64,000 nt of DNA, from assembly GCA_040702975.1 (NCBI GenBank), contig CP159990.1, forward strand, positions 3,596,001 through 3,660,000. Reading direction: 5' to 3'. Origin of the DNA: Roseburia hominis (GTDB lineage: Bacteria; Bacillota; Clostridia; Lachnospirales; Lachnospiraceae). Shown piece by piece: positions 8,482 to 16,794 of this stretch (positions are counted from its first letter, which is position 1; every line of letters starts with the position of its first letter). Made by a program: the position numbers and the translations under genes. The notes under the pieces were generated by a model. It was given only the letters and a program-made list of their open reading frames with translations. It was not told where the DNA came from and ran no database searches.

Positions 8482-9372
8482 ATGAAACATTCTGACACCA
8501 CTCTTCTGCGGGAAAAGACACAGCACGGGGACGCACTGTTTCCGTTTCAGCACTATGACACATCCTTCCACGCGCTTGTGCCAGAGCTTACCATACACTG
8601 GCATCCGGAAATGGAATTCACCAAAATCACTGCCGGAAGTGCCATTTATTCTGTCAACCTGCAAGAATTCAATGTATCCGAAGGGGATTTTCTTTTCATA
8701 TCCCCCGGTCTTTTGCACGCTGCCCGGATTTATCCCCGCGGAAGCATGAGCTCTGAAACCTTTGTCTTCCATGCAGATCTTCTGGGAAATTCTTCTGCTG
8801 ACATCTGTACGTTGCGCTATTTTTCACCACTTGCAGACGGCACACTGAATTTGTCTCCGTTAATTTCCAGGGAGCACTCCTTTTACCAGAAGACCAGTCA
8901 GATTTTTGACCGGTTATGTGAGGTCTCCCACGAAAAAGCATTTGGCTATGAACTTAAAGTCAAGGCTCTGCTATTTACACTTTTGCATGGACTTCTCACC
9001 CACGAGACCAGCCGTCCGGCAGACCAGCCTGCTGCGTACAGCCAGAGACTAAAACTGATCTTCGACTACATTCATGCCCATTATGCAGAGGACATTTCTG
9101 TGGAAAAGCTGGCGCAGCTCTGCTGTATCAGCCCTTCCCATTTTATGCATTTTTTCAAAGAAAAAAGCGGTACCTCCTTTAGCCAGTACTTGACTCAGTA
9201 CCGCCTCAGGCAGTCCGCCCTTTTTCTCAGACAAAATATGGAGATTGCAGATGCCGCCTTTTCCTGCGGCTTTAACAATCTGCCTTATTATTACAAACGA
9301 TTCCGGGAGTATTACCACATGACCCCCAGGGAATTCCAGAAGGCCAGTGTCGGATCTCTCCCTACTTCTTAA
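8482..9372 (+). CDS. AraC-family transcriptional regulator with cupin sensor domain
   Basis: 296 residues: an N-terminal cupin-type ligand-binding domain (HWHPEMEFTKITAGSAIYSV, GDFLFISPGLLH) and a C-terminal double helix-turn-helix (ISVEKLAQLCCISPSHFMHF; IADAAFSCGFNNLPYYYKRF; the DNA-binding domain spans about residues 190-290). AGGAGGAAG precedes the ATG. It is divergent from the deleted glucosidase, suggesting it once controlled a sugar gene there. Its stop codon directly abuts the convergent kdgT stop codon with no intergenic DNA. Confidence 0.92.
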   Translation: MKHSDTTLLREKTQHGDALFPFQHYDTSFHALVPELTIHWHPEMEFTKITAGSAIYSVNLQEFNVSEGDFLFISPGLLHAARIYPRGSMSSETFVFHADLLGNSSADICTLRYFSPLADGTLNLSPLISREHSFYQKTSQIFDRLCEVSHEKAFGYELKVKALLFTLLHGLLTHETSRPADQPAAYSQRLKLIFDYIHAHYAEDISVEKLAQLCCISPSHFMHFFKEKSGTSFSQYLTQYRLRQSALFLRQNMEIADAAFSCGFNNLPYYYKRFREYYHMTPREFQKASVGSLPTS

Positions 9373-10338
9373 TTAGTCCAGCTTTTGCCCTTCAAGCGGC
9401 ATTTTCGGACAACCGAATTTTTTCGCCCATAAACTGGTCAAAAATGGTGCCAGAATACAGCTCACTACTACTGAAGCTGCTACTTGTACCGTTGCGGTTG
9501 CCACATAGGGCTCCCACGCGGTATCGACAAGAGCGATTGCTGCCGGAACCGCTACAGCATTGCCGGCAGTTGTTGCAACTGCCCACGCAGCATATCCTGG
9601 TCTTCTTGTGATAAATCTGTCGCAAAGTAAAATGAATCCACCACCGACAAATACAGTAATAAGTCCTAAGAGGATTCCCGGGAAACCACCCTTAACTACA
9701 TTTGACAGGTTGATTCCGGTTCCTAAAGCAAAACCAATAAGCGGAATGATCGCAGTGCCCATCGGTGCGAACAATTCTCTGATTCCCTTATCCAGATTGC
9801 CCAGAATCATACCTGCAACTACCGGAATAATCGCCGCCAAAAGAGACTGGAACGGAATATCAGCAAGACCAGATGCTCCTAATGCGACCAATGTAAAAAA
9901 TGGGCCGTCATTTAAAGCAAGAAGAGGGAAGCATCCACAATCTGCCTCATCGCCATAGTTTCCCATAAGTGTTAAGTACACGCTTCCGTTACTATTGGTA
10001 ACTGCACTGATAATGGCAAGCGTAGTAAGCCCAAAGATACCTTCCGTACCCCAGATCTTTCCCACCAGAATACCAAGTCCTGCCCCGATTACAAACTTGG
10101 CAACAAGCAATACTCCGCCTCGTTTTAAGACTTTTGGCATATCTTTGACCTGCAGCGCTGTTCCCATACAGAATAACTGCGCACCTAATAAAGTATTCGT
10201 ACCTGCGCTGGAAAATACTGCTGCGGTAAGACCGCCGATGTTAAATATGTTCGGGAAAATCGTTGTTATAAGACTTCCAACCAGCAACGGGATTACCATC
10301 ATACCTGCCGGAACTTTTTTCATAAAATTTAAAATCAT
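9373..10338 (-). CDS. kdgT: 2-keto-3-deoxygluconate permease family transporter (likely acid-sugar uptake)
   Basis: 321-residue membrane protein of the KdgT family with about ten hydrophobic segments; FMKKVPAGMMVIPLLVGSL at the start, AVTNSNGSVYLTLMGNYG, and GYAAWAVATTAGNAVAVPAA are typical. It is the last gene of a three-gene minus-strand operon, 16 nt after the DUF1537 kinase. Because its partners degrade a four-carbon acid sugar, the substrate here is more likely D-threonate (or a close relative) than ketodeoxygluconate; that is inference from context. A good AAGGAG site precedes the ATG. Confidence 0.88.
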   Translation of the reverse strand: MILNFMKKVPAGMMVIPLLVGSLITTIFPNIFNIGGLTAAVFSSAGTNTLLGAQLFCMGTALQVKDMPKVLKRGGVLLVAKFVIGAGLGILVGKIWGTEGIFGLTTLAIISAVTNSNGSVYLTLMGNYGDEADCGCFPLLALNDGPFFTLVALGASGLADIPFQSLLAAIIPVVAGMILGNLDKGIRELFAPMGTAIIPLIGFALGTGINLSNVVKGGFPGILLGLITVFVGGGFILLCDRFITRRPGYAAWAVATTAGNAVAVPAAIALVDTAWEPYVATATVQVAASVVVSCILAPFLTSLWAKKFGCPKMPLEGQKLD

Positions 10339-10354
10339 ATTTCATTTCTCCTTC

Positions 10355-11701
10355 CTATCTCATACCTTCAACATGTAGCCGTTTCACAATGTCAACACCA
10401 ATCTCATCATATCCACAGAAACCGCCTTTCACGATTACTGGCATTCCTTCATATTTTCCAAGGATTCTTCCTACATCTACCTGCGCCACGATATTATCGA
10501 TAGCTTTGATACAGGAAACCCCAATTTTCCTGCATACGCATTCCATTGTGTCTCCTCCGGTCAACATAAGGCCTACAATTGCAGTTCTTCCATACTCTTC
10601 CAGAATCTGATCTGTAATGAGTGCCAAACCTTCATTGATCATTGCCGAGCTTGTCCCAGGCAAATAACCATATTTCTTGTCTTCTTCTTTTAGATCCACT
10701 ACCGATCCGTGTAGTGCTGTTTCCACGATCACCGACTTCGGCCGCTTTACCTGATCCAACAAGTCTTTGATTCTGCCGACCACTTCCGCAACTTCAGCCT
10801 GCATCTGACTGCCGCCCGCAATCAATTTATGAGGTGAAACACTGACACAGACATTTTCCCTATCGGACTTGTAAAGGATTTCCATCTGCGTCTTTGTCGA
10901 AGGATTAGCACTGCCTGCAATGATCAGCGCAGTTCGGTTGTCCTCCGGCATACTCTTCTCTTCGGTCTGCAGCTCTCCTCTTTGTGCAATGCCTCTGCTG
11001 CACGCCAGCTGCATCGTAAATGGTCCCGGGTCAACCGCAAGAATCTTCCACCCCAACGCCGTACACGCTTCAGCGATTGTGCGCACGTGCTCCATGGTAA
11101 TCGCATCTACAATTAAGATCTTTCCTCCCTGTTCCCGGCTTTTCTTCAGACTCTCCATCAAACCGGCCTGTCCTTTTTTCACTTCCCGTATCGAAAGAAA
11201 TTTCACCGGTCTTTTTGACTGACACCCGATCAGATCCGGGACATAGCACTCCGACACCGGAGTCTTTACATCCTGAGCGACCGAAGTCTCTGTGAGAATA
11301 ACACCATCTATCACAGAATACCCGCCCACACAGACCCGTTTTGACTGTGGCATTGCCGTTACCATCACTGCAACAGTCTCTTCTCCTAAATTATCCAGCA
11401 TCGCATCAATCTCGTAACCAATTCCACCTCGTAAAGTGGTATCAATTTTTTTAGAAAAGTACTGTACCCCGATCTTTTCCAGTACTTTTACTGCTTTCTC
11501 TACTTCCGCATATGCACTGTCCGGCGGCAGGCATCTGCTATTTGAACTAACATAAACTGCCTGAAGCTGATCTGTACCATTAAATTCTTCTACCTTCTGC
11601 GCATCAAAGAACAGTCCTGTCTCGACCTGGGCCTTTGCCATTAGCATTCCCGAACTGGCTGTTCCGGTAAAATCATCTGCAACCACACCGATTACCGCCA
11701 T
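10355..11701 (-). CDS. Four-carbon acid sugar kinase (DUF1537), probable D-threonate kinase
   Basis: 448 residues, full length for the two-domain DUF1537 kinases that phosphorylate threonate/erythronate-type acids at C4. The N-terminal substrate domain opens with IGVVADDFTGTASSGMLMA; the C-terminal nucleotide domain contains LIIAGSANPSTKTQ and LMLTGGDTMECVCRKIG. It begins 12 nt after pdxA2 with an AGGAGG site. Family members paired with PdxA2 act on D-threonate, giving D-threonate 4-phosphate. Without a neighbouring 2-dehydrogenase, aldolase or isomerase, the erythronate/L-threonate variants are less likely. Confidence 0.87.
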   Translation of the reverse strand: MAVIGVVADDFTGTASSGMLMAKAQVETGLFFDAQKVEEFNGTDQLQAVYVSSNSRCLPPDSAYAEVEKAVKVLEKIGVQYFSKKIDTTLRGGIGYEIDAMLDNLGEETVAVMVTAMPQSKRVCVGGYSVIDGVILTETSVAQDVKTPVSECYVPDLIGCQSKRPVKFLSIREVKKGQAGLMESLKKSREQGGKILIVDAITMEHVRTIAEACTALGWKILAVDPGPFTMQLACSRGIAQRGELQTEEKSMPEDNRTALIIAGSANPSTKTQMEILYKSDRENVCVSVSPHKLIAGGSQMQAEVAEVVGRIKDLLDQVKRPKSVIVETALHGSVVDLKEEDKKYGYLPGTSSAMINEGLALITDQILEEYGRTAIVGLMLTGGDTMECVCRKIGVSCIKAIDNIVAQVDVGRILGKYEGMPVIVKGGFCGYDEIGVDIVKRLHVEGMR

Positions 11702-11712
11702 ATTTTCGCCTC

Positions 11713-12735
11713 CTATTCCTCTGCCTGATGCATTGCACTTGCGTATTTTACAGTAGAGCGTATTGCCGCAATCATGCTCTTATTTGTCGCAATACCCTTT
11801 CCAGCCTTGTCAAATGCCGTGCCATGATCCACAGAACCTCTGACAAACGGAAGTCCCAGTGTAATAGAGACCGATTCTTCCAAATCCAATGTTTTACATG
11901 GGATATGCCCTTGGTCATGGAACAAAGCTAAAATCGCATCAAACTCTCCTGCCTTTCCTCTGGCAAACAGCGTATCCGGCGAAATTGGGCCGACCACGCG
12001 AATTCCCATCTCTTTCGCCGATTCTATTGCCGGATTAATTTCCTTAATCTCTTCATCTCCAAACAAACCACCCTCTCCACAGTGCGGATTCAGCCCGGCC
12101 ACTGCGATCAGAGGCTTTTTGATTCCTGCCCTCTCAAGCTCCTGATGGATACGAATCACATCATTTAATACATGCTCTTTCGTCACGTAATCGATGGCAT
12201 TACGAAGTGACATATGCCTGCTTAAATGGAATACCCGCATCTTAAAACAATCGAACATCGTCAGCACAAAAGGCGATTTGGTCAGATCTCTGTAGATTTC
12301 TGTATGTCCTTCCTGCCGGATTCCCGCCATTTTAATCGCAACTTTGTTGATAGGGGCAGTCGTAACCGCGTCAATCTTCCCTTCCATTCCCAGGGAAATA
12401 GATTTGTAAATTGCATCAATCGCAATTTGTCCTGCCAGCTTTTGCTCCTTTCCCCACACAAGCTGGCTAATATCATAGTCTCCGGTCTCAACTAAGTCTA
12501 CACTTCCTGCCTGATACACCCCTTCCGAAGGTTCATTGATGACATGAATCACCGGACTTGTCATACCGATTGCTTCCGCCGCACGCTCAAGCACCTTTCG
12601 ACTTCCGATAACCAGCGGTCGGCAAATATCATAAATCTGTTCTTCCTGCAATGCTTTCAGAACAATCTCCGGCCCAATTCCTGACGGATCTCCGATCGTG
12701 ATTCCCAGTAGCGGCTTATACTCTCTTTCAATCAC
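11713..12735 (-). CDS. pdxA2: PdxA2-type 4-phospho-D-threonate 3-dehydrogenase
   Basis: 340-residue member of the PdxA family. Hallmarks: LGITIGDPSGIGPEIVLKAL, the metal-binding His in GHTEIYRDL, LNPHCGEGG, LFHDQGHIPCK and PFVRGSVDHGTAFD. In the D-threonate pathway it oxidises D-threonate 4-phosphate, which decarboxylates to dihydroxyacetone phosphate. The alternative, pyridoxal synthesis, is unlikely because it sits in an operon with a DUF1537 kinase and a KdgT transporter. It starts with GTG at 12735, with AAAGGAG 8-9 nt upstream. Control is probably by the divergent DeoR protein via the operators at 12758-12846. Confidence 0.88.
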   Translation of the reverse strand: MIEREYKPLLGITIGDPSGIGPEIVLKALQEEQIYDICRPLVIGSRKVLERAAEAIGMTSPVIHVINEPSEGVYQAGSVDLVETGDYDISQLVWGKEQKLAGQIAIDAIYKSISLGMEGKIDAVTTAPINKVAIKMAGIRQEGHTEIYRDLTKSPFVLTMFDCFKMRVFHLSRHMSLRNAIDYVTKEHVLNDVIRIHQELERAGIKKPLIAVAGLNPHCGEGGLFGDEEIKEINPAIESAKEMGIRVVGPISPDTLFARGKAGEFDAILALFHDQGHIPCKTLDLEESVSITLGLPFVRGSVDHGTAFDKAGKGIATNKSMIAAIRSTVKYASAMHQAEE

Positions 12736-12757
12736 AACTTTTCTCCTTTCTTTTTTC

Positions 12758-12846
12758 TTTCAATCGATGTATTTGTATTGTATAATACTTTTCGACAAAA
12801 ATCAACATTGTTTTCGATTGAATATTTTACAATTTTCAATCGAAAA
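12758..12846 (-). promoter_or_regulatory. Promoter and DeoR-type operators of the D-threonate operon
   Basis: A perfect 12-bp inverted repeat, TTTTCGATTGAA (12811-12822) and TTCAATCGAAAA (12835-12846), is followed toward pdxA2 by a half site TTTCAATCGA (12758-12767). Between them lies a promoter, TTGATT (12805-12800), 17 nt, TACAAT (12782-12777). The half site covers the predicted start of transcription, a good position for repression by the adjacent DeoR regulator. Confidence 0.75.
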
Positions 12847-13002
12847 TTTTGTCAGATTTGCATAAAAATAACTTTTCTTCACAAATTATTGACTCATCGT
12901 TCTATTTTAGCCTTCCCCGTACTATACCAGTCAAAGTGCTTCCAAGAAGTATTTTTTTCGAGTGAAAAGGCTCTTTTTATATACAAAATTTTAAAAACAT
13001 AT

Positions 13003-13008
13003 TATAAT
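13003..13008 (+). promoter_or_regulatory. -10 box of the deoR-type regulator
   Basis: TATAAT at 13003-13008, 40 nt before the regulator start, with only a weak TATACA -35 box 17 nt upstream. Confidence 0.45.
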
Positions 13009-13048
13009 GAATATAGAATCTATTTTGAGAAACTTATGAGGAACACAT

Positions 13049-13816
13049 ATGAAACAAAGCGAGCGTTTAGAAATTATCATAGACATGTTGCAGAAAAATG
13101 GCAACGTTAAAGTGGCCGAACTAAGCCGGCTGATGGATTGTTCCGAAGTCACTATTCGTACTGATATCCGAAAATTAGACGAACAGGGAGTTCTGAAAAA
13201 AACCTATGGCGGCGCTGTACAAAAAGAAGAAGGCCTGACTGTATCTTTTTCTCCCGGTGAGTTCTTTTTAAATGGCACTGAAAAGCAACGAATTGTCCAA
13301 AAGGCATACGAGTATATTGACAATCGTAATTCCATCATTATTGATGATTCCACCACCGGCTGCTATCTGGCAAAATATATCAAAGAACACCCGGAAAAGC
13401 ATTTAATCGTAGTTACGAATTCCTTATATGCGGCTGCCATTCTGTCTTCCGCTAAACATGTTGAACTTTTTATAGTAGGAGGTCAGCCCGTAGGCACGCC
13501 TCCTTCCACATTAGACAGCTTTGCAATACAGGCTTTCCAGAATTTTAACGTGGATAAGGCTTTTGTCGGTGTAAATGGAATTAATCTTAAAGCCGGACTC
13601 ACCTCCATCGGAACTCCGCAGATGGAAACCAAACGAGCAATGATTAAGAGTGCCGCACAGACTTATGTGATTGCCGACAGCAGTAAATTTGGAAGCAGCA
13701 ATCTTTTTACTGTTTGCCCGATGAGTGATATCCATCTCATCATCACTGACAACCGGATTTCCAAAGAACTGCTTCAGACAGCACAGAAAAATCAGATTTC
13801 CATTGTTACTGTATAG
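13049..13816 (+). CDS. DeoR-family regulator of the D-threonate operon
   Basis: 255 residues. The N-terminal winged helix shows the DeoR pattern (MKQSERLEIIIDMLQKNGNV, VAELSRLMDCSEVTIRTDIR, GVLKKTYGGAV); the C-terminal DeoRC sensor has IIIDDSTTGCYLAKYI, LIVVTNSLYAA, LFIVGGQP and YVIADSSKFG, typical of phosphorylated-sugar sensing. It is divergent from pdxA2 across 313 bp containing a perfect palindromic operator. The likely effector is a pathway phosphate such as D-threonate 4-phosphate (inference). Confidence 0.9.
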   Translation: MKQSERLEIIIDMLQKNGNVKVAELSRLMDCSEVTIRTDIRKLDEQGVLKKTYGGAVQKEEGLTVSFSPGEFFLNGTEKQRIVQKAYEYIDNRNSIIIDDSTTGCYLAKYIKEHPEKHLIVVTNSLYAAAILSSAKHVELFIVGGQPVGTPPSTLDSFAIQAFQNFNVDKAFVGVNGINLKAGLTSIGTPQMETKRAMIKSAAQTYVIADSSKFGSSNLFTVCPMSDIHLIITDNRISKELLQTAQKNQISIVTV

Positions 13817-13844
13817 GGACAAAATTGTATAGGAACCAATAAAA

Positions 13845-13903
13845 AAGAAGCTCCCTTTCATCAGTCTAAGGTATGGGCCTTTTTCTGAAAAAGAGAGCTT
13901 CTT
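13845..13903. terminator. Bidirectional terminator between the DeoR regulator and maf
   Basis: AAGAAGCTC (13845-13853) pairs with GAGCTTCTT (13895-13903), with further pairing inside; T-rich tracts flank the stem in both directions between convergent genes. Confidence 0.6.
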
Positions 13904-13906
13904 CGC

Positions 13907-14500
13907 TTACCTTTCTTTTTTTAACTCCTGATAAATCCTGGCGATTGGGAGACCGACAATCGTATTATAATCTCCTTCGATTGCCCGGATATGCACTGCA
14001 AATCTTCCCTGAATACCGTATGCTCCCGCCTTGTCCATGGGTTCTCCGGTAGCGATATAGCGGCAGATTTCCTCCACGGACATCGGGCAGACCTGCACAT
14101 TACTGCACTCGTAAAAGGTGTTCTCCTCCATTTTGCCATCCTGGTAAGACAAGAGTGTAACGCCTGTATATACCTGATGCACCGCATCTTGAAGCATGGA
14201 AAGCATGTGATATGCTTCCTCTTCATCTTTGGGTTTTCCCAAAATCTCCTCTCCTACTGATACGACCGTATCGGAACCAATAATCAGGAAATCCTCTGCC
14301 GGGTGGGCCTTTTGATATTTCGCATATACGTCTAAGGCCTTCTGCCTGGAAAGATCCATCACCACCATGCGGGGCGAGGAGGAGGTAATCTTTTCCTCAC
14401 AGGTCGAGGGAATCACGATATGTGCGATCCCCGCCTGTGCAAGAAGCTCTGTTCTCCGTGGAGAGGCCGACGCCAGAATCACTGTTCTGTCTTCAAACAT
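13907..14500 (-). CDS. maf: Maf-family nucleoside triphosphate pyrophosphatase
   Basis: 197 residues, the usual Maf length. It hydrolyses non-canonical or free nucleoside triphosphates (dTTP/UTP type) to the monophosphate plus pyrophosphate, and Maf proteins are linked to division arrest. Motifs seen: ILASASPRRTELL at the N-terminus, IIGSDTVVSVGEEILGKP with the catalytic Asp, and DKAGAYGIQG. It lies 3 nt downstream of the flavin-reductase gene on the same strand, so the two are probably cotranscribed. Confidence 0.93.
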   Translation of the reverse strand: MFEDRTVILASASPRRTELLAQAGIAHIVIPSTCEEKITSSSPRMVVMDLSRQKALDVYAKYQKAHPAEDFLIIGSDTVVSVGEEILGKPKDEEEAYHMLSMLQDAVHQVYTGVTLLSYQDGKMEENTFYECSNVQVCPMSVEEICRYIATGEPMDKAGAYGIQGRFAVHIRAIEGDYNTIVGLPIARIYQELKKER

Positions 14501-14503
14501 TTC

Positions 14504-15013
14504 TTAATCCTCTTTGACCAGCACTTTTACAATCTCGCCCATGTACATGGTGTGAAAATCTTTATCTGCATACCATTTATCCACATTTTCCTTGCAATCA
14601 AAATTTTCTTCTCCCATGTACTGATGATACACTTTCCGGCATACCAGAACAAGCCGTGCCTCCTCAAATGCTGTTGTGCCGTCTGTGTAGTATGGGGTCA
14701 GTCCGGCGTCTTTGATCTTATCCGTGTCCCGTCCGGAAACGGTTCCGCACAGGCTCAAGGCTTTGCGGTAGGTTTCGTCGAATATGGAAAGGGTGAAGTA
14801 TTCGCTGTTGTCCACAAATTCTTTTGTGTATCTGGATTGTCTGATATAGGCTGTGGCCGTGGGTTTGCTCCACATGATGCCGACTCCGCCCCAACTTGCG
14901 GTCATGGTGTTGCATTTCTTTTCATCTCCTGCAGTGATCAGCATCCACTGTTTGCCGATGAGATTGAAAGGGTTGTCTTTTAGTTCCTCTGGGTTGATTT
15001 CTTTAAAACTCAT
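14504..15013 (-). CDS. Flavin reductase-like protein (FMN-binding split barrel)
   Basis: 169 residues of the flavin-reductase-like domain family: NPFNLIGKQWMLITAGDEKK, NTMTASWGGVGIMWSKPTAT, and YTKEFVDNSEYFTLSIFD are the FMN-binding strands. The partner and physiological electron acceptor are unknown. A GGAGG-type site precedes the ATG. It is directly upstream of maf (3-nt gap), with no clear metabolic link to it. Confidence 0.85.
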   Translation of the reverse strand: MSFKEINPEELKDNPFNLIGKQWMLITAGDEKKCNTMTASWGGVGIMWSKPTATAYIRQSRYTKEFVDNSEYFTLSIFDETYRKALSLCGTVSGRDTDKIKDAGLTPYYTDGTTAFEEARLVLVCRKVYHQYMGEENFDCKENVDKWYADKDFHTMYMGEIVKVLVKED

Positions 15014-15057
15014 TTTATTTGCCTCCTGGGTTTCTTGTTGAATGATTTACTCCGCTG

Positions 15058-15092
15058 TGCGCAAGCTAACGGACTTTCGTCCGTTCGCTCGC
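15058..15092. other. Strong hairpin in the gap between tyrS and the flavin-reductase gene
   Basis: AACGGAC (15069-15075) and GTCCGTT (15080-15086) form a perfect stem, extended by GCGCAAGC and CGCTCGCG. No U-tract follows on either strand; a processed or REP-like element is possible. Confidence 0.5.
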
Positions 15093-15123
15093 GGGCATTC
15101 GCCCTATGAAAACAGATAATAGC

Positions 15124-15149
15124 AAAGGGTTCTGCAAGCAGCCCCCTTT
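15124..15149 (-). terminator. Probable terminator after tyrS
   Basis: AAAGGG (15124-15129) and CCCTTT (15144-15149) enclose a second stem CTGC/GCAG just beyond the tyrS stop codon. The U-tract is weak. Confidence 0.5.
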
Positions 15150-15153
15150 GTTA

Positions 15154-16389
15154 TTATTCTGTTTTCGCACAGCTCATTACCTTCCGAAAGTTTTTCTTCC
15201 CCCGTCTCACCACTTTGCCTTCGCCTTCGAAGTCCTCTTTAGCATAGACAGTAGCGATGTCGCTGACTTTTTCGCCGTCTACGGCTGCTCCGCCCTGCTG
15301 TACGGTACGTCTTGCTTCTGATTTCGAAGCAACGAGACCGCTTTTTACGAGGAGGTTCAGGATATCGATTTTTCCATCGACGAAATCTTCTTCTGCCAGC
15401 TCTGCGGTCGGCATGTTTGCGGCATTGCCTGCGCTGAATAGTTCTTTAGCGCTTTTCTGGGCTTTTTCGGCCTCTTCTTCGCCGTGAACCAGTTTTGTAA
15501 GTTCGTATGCAAGAATTTCTTTTGCCTTGTTAAGCTGCGCGCCTTCCCATGAATCCATCTTGTCGATTTCCTCTAACGGGAGGAAGGTCAGCATACGGAT
15601 GCATTTTAATACGTCCGCGTCGGCTACATTTCTCCAGTACTGGTAGAACTCAAACGGAGAGGTCTTCTTGGGATCGAGCCATACTGCTCCGGACTGGGTC
15701 TTGCCCATCTTTTTCCCTTCTGAATTGAGCAGAAGGGTGATGGTCATGGCGCTTGCGTCTTTGCCCAGTTTCCGGCGGATCAGTTCGGTTCCGCCAAGCA
15801 TATTGCTCCACTGGTCATCGCCGCCGAACTGCAGGTTACAGCCGTATTTCTGGTATAACATGTAGAAATCGTAGCTCTGCATGATCATGTAATTGAATTC
15901 CAGGAAACTAAGTCCTTTCTCCATACGCTGCTTGTAGCATTCTGCCGTCAGCATCCGGTTTACGCTGAAATGTGCGCCGACTTCGCGCAATACTTCAATA
16001 TAGTTAAGGCCCAGTAACCAGTCCGCATTATTTACCATCAGAGCTTTTCCCTCTGAGAAATCAATAAAGCGGCTCATCTGCTTTTTGAAGCAGTCGCAGT
16101 TGTGCTGAATGGTCTCCGTTGTCATCATCTGACGCATATCGCTTCTGCCTGAAGGATCGCCGATCATAGCAGTTCCACCGCCGATCAGTGCGATCGGTTT
16201 ATTCCCCGCTTCCTGAAGACGTTTCATCAGACATAATGCCATGAAATGTCCTACGTGAAGGCTGTCCGCCGTCGGGTCAAAACCAATATAAAATGTTGCT
16301 TTTCCATTGTTTACCAAATCACGAATCAATGGTTCGTCTGTTACCTGAGCGATCAGGCCTCTCGCCTGAAGTTCTTCATAAATTCCCAT
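15154..16389 (-). CDS. tyrS: Tyrosyl-tRNA synthetase
   Basis: 411-residue class I synthetase charging tRNA-Tyr. The HIGH-like motif is [14 protein letters not shown] (about residue 46), tyrosine-binding residues lie in [16 protein letters not shown] and [19 protein letters not shown], and the KMSKS-like motif is [17 protein letters not shown]-terminal S4 RNA-binding domain follows ([22 protein letters not shown]). AGGAGGAAG precedes the ATG. It is controlled by a T-box with a Tyr (UAC) specifier. Confidence 0.98.
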   Translation of the reverse strand: MGIYEELQARGLIAQVTDEPLIRDLVNNGKATFYIGFDPTADSLHVGHFMALCLMKRLQEAGNKPIALIGGGTAMIGDPSGRSDMRQMMTTETIQHNCDCFKKQMSRFIDFSEGKALMVNNADWLLGLNYIEVLREVGAHFSVNRMLTAECYKQRMEKGLSFLEFNYMIMQSYDFYMLYQKYGCNLQFGGDDQWSNMLGGTELIRRKLGKDASAMTITLLLNSEGKKMGKTQSGAVWLDPKKTSPFEFYQYWRNVADADVLKCIRMLTFLPLEEIDKMDSWEGAQLNKAKEILAYELTKLVHGEEEAEKAQKSAKELFSAGNAANMPTAELAEEDFVDGKIDILNLLVKSGLVASKSEARRTVQQGGAAVDGEKVSDIATVYAKEDFEGEGKVVRRGKKNFRKVMSCAKTE

Positions 16390-16414
16390 TCTTTCTTCCT
16401 CCTTAATTTCGCGT

Positions 16415-16722
16415 AAAAAGCCCCGTCCTTACCGTTTGTTATTCGATAAGGACGGGGCGTAATCCCGTGATACCACCTTAATTCACAGCCGGCTCACGCC
16501 GTCTGCCTCAGTCAGTAACTCCGTCTCCTTCATTACTGCGGCAGGATAACGTCTGCCACTCCGTCACAGCCTACTCGCCCGCGATGCTTTCGGTGTGAAG
16601 CTCCGGGATGTATTCGCAGCCGACTCTTCTTGCACCTCTCATCAACCGGTCACTTTCTGTCTGAGCCTTGTCAGTTGCTACTTCTTCCTTTCACAGCTTT
16701 TCCTGATTCAGTTTTAAGCTAT
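16415..16722 (-). ncRNA. T-box riboswitch, tyrosine specific, upstream of tyrS
   Basis: The minus-strand leader contains the T-box core AAGGTGGTATCACGGG (about 16480-16465), followed by a strong terminator stem GCCCCGTCCTTA (16458-16445 with 16431-16415) and a U-run. Upstream, the Stem I segment GCGAATACATCCCGG places the specifier codon UAC (Tyr) at 16612-16610. Uncharged tRNA-Tyr would stabilise the antiterminator and allow tyrS expression. Confidence 0.93.
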
Positions 16723-16728
16723 GCTGTC

Positions 16729-16757
16729 ATACTAGACTATATTTGAATTTTTGTCAA
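16729..16757 (-). promoter_or_regulatory. Promoter of the T-box-tyrS transcript
   Basis: TTGACA (16757-16752), 17 nt, TAGTAT (16734-16729) on the minus strand, just before the T-box leader. Confidence 0.85.
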
Positions 16758-16794
16758 GTATGCATTTGAATTTTTCCCAATAGGTCAAATACCT

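Noticed and set aside
11713..12735. Vitamin B6 synthesis gene pdxA
   Set aside because: Operon with a DUF1537 kinase and acid-sugar transporter points to the PdxA2 catabolic form.
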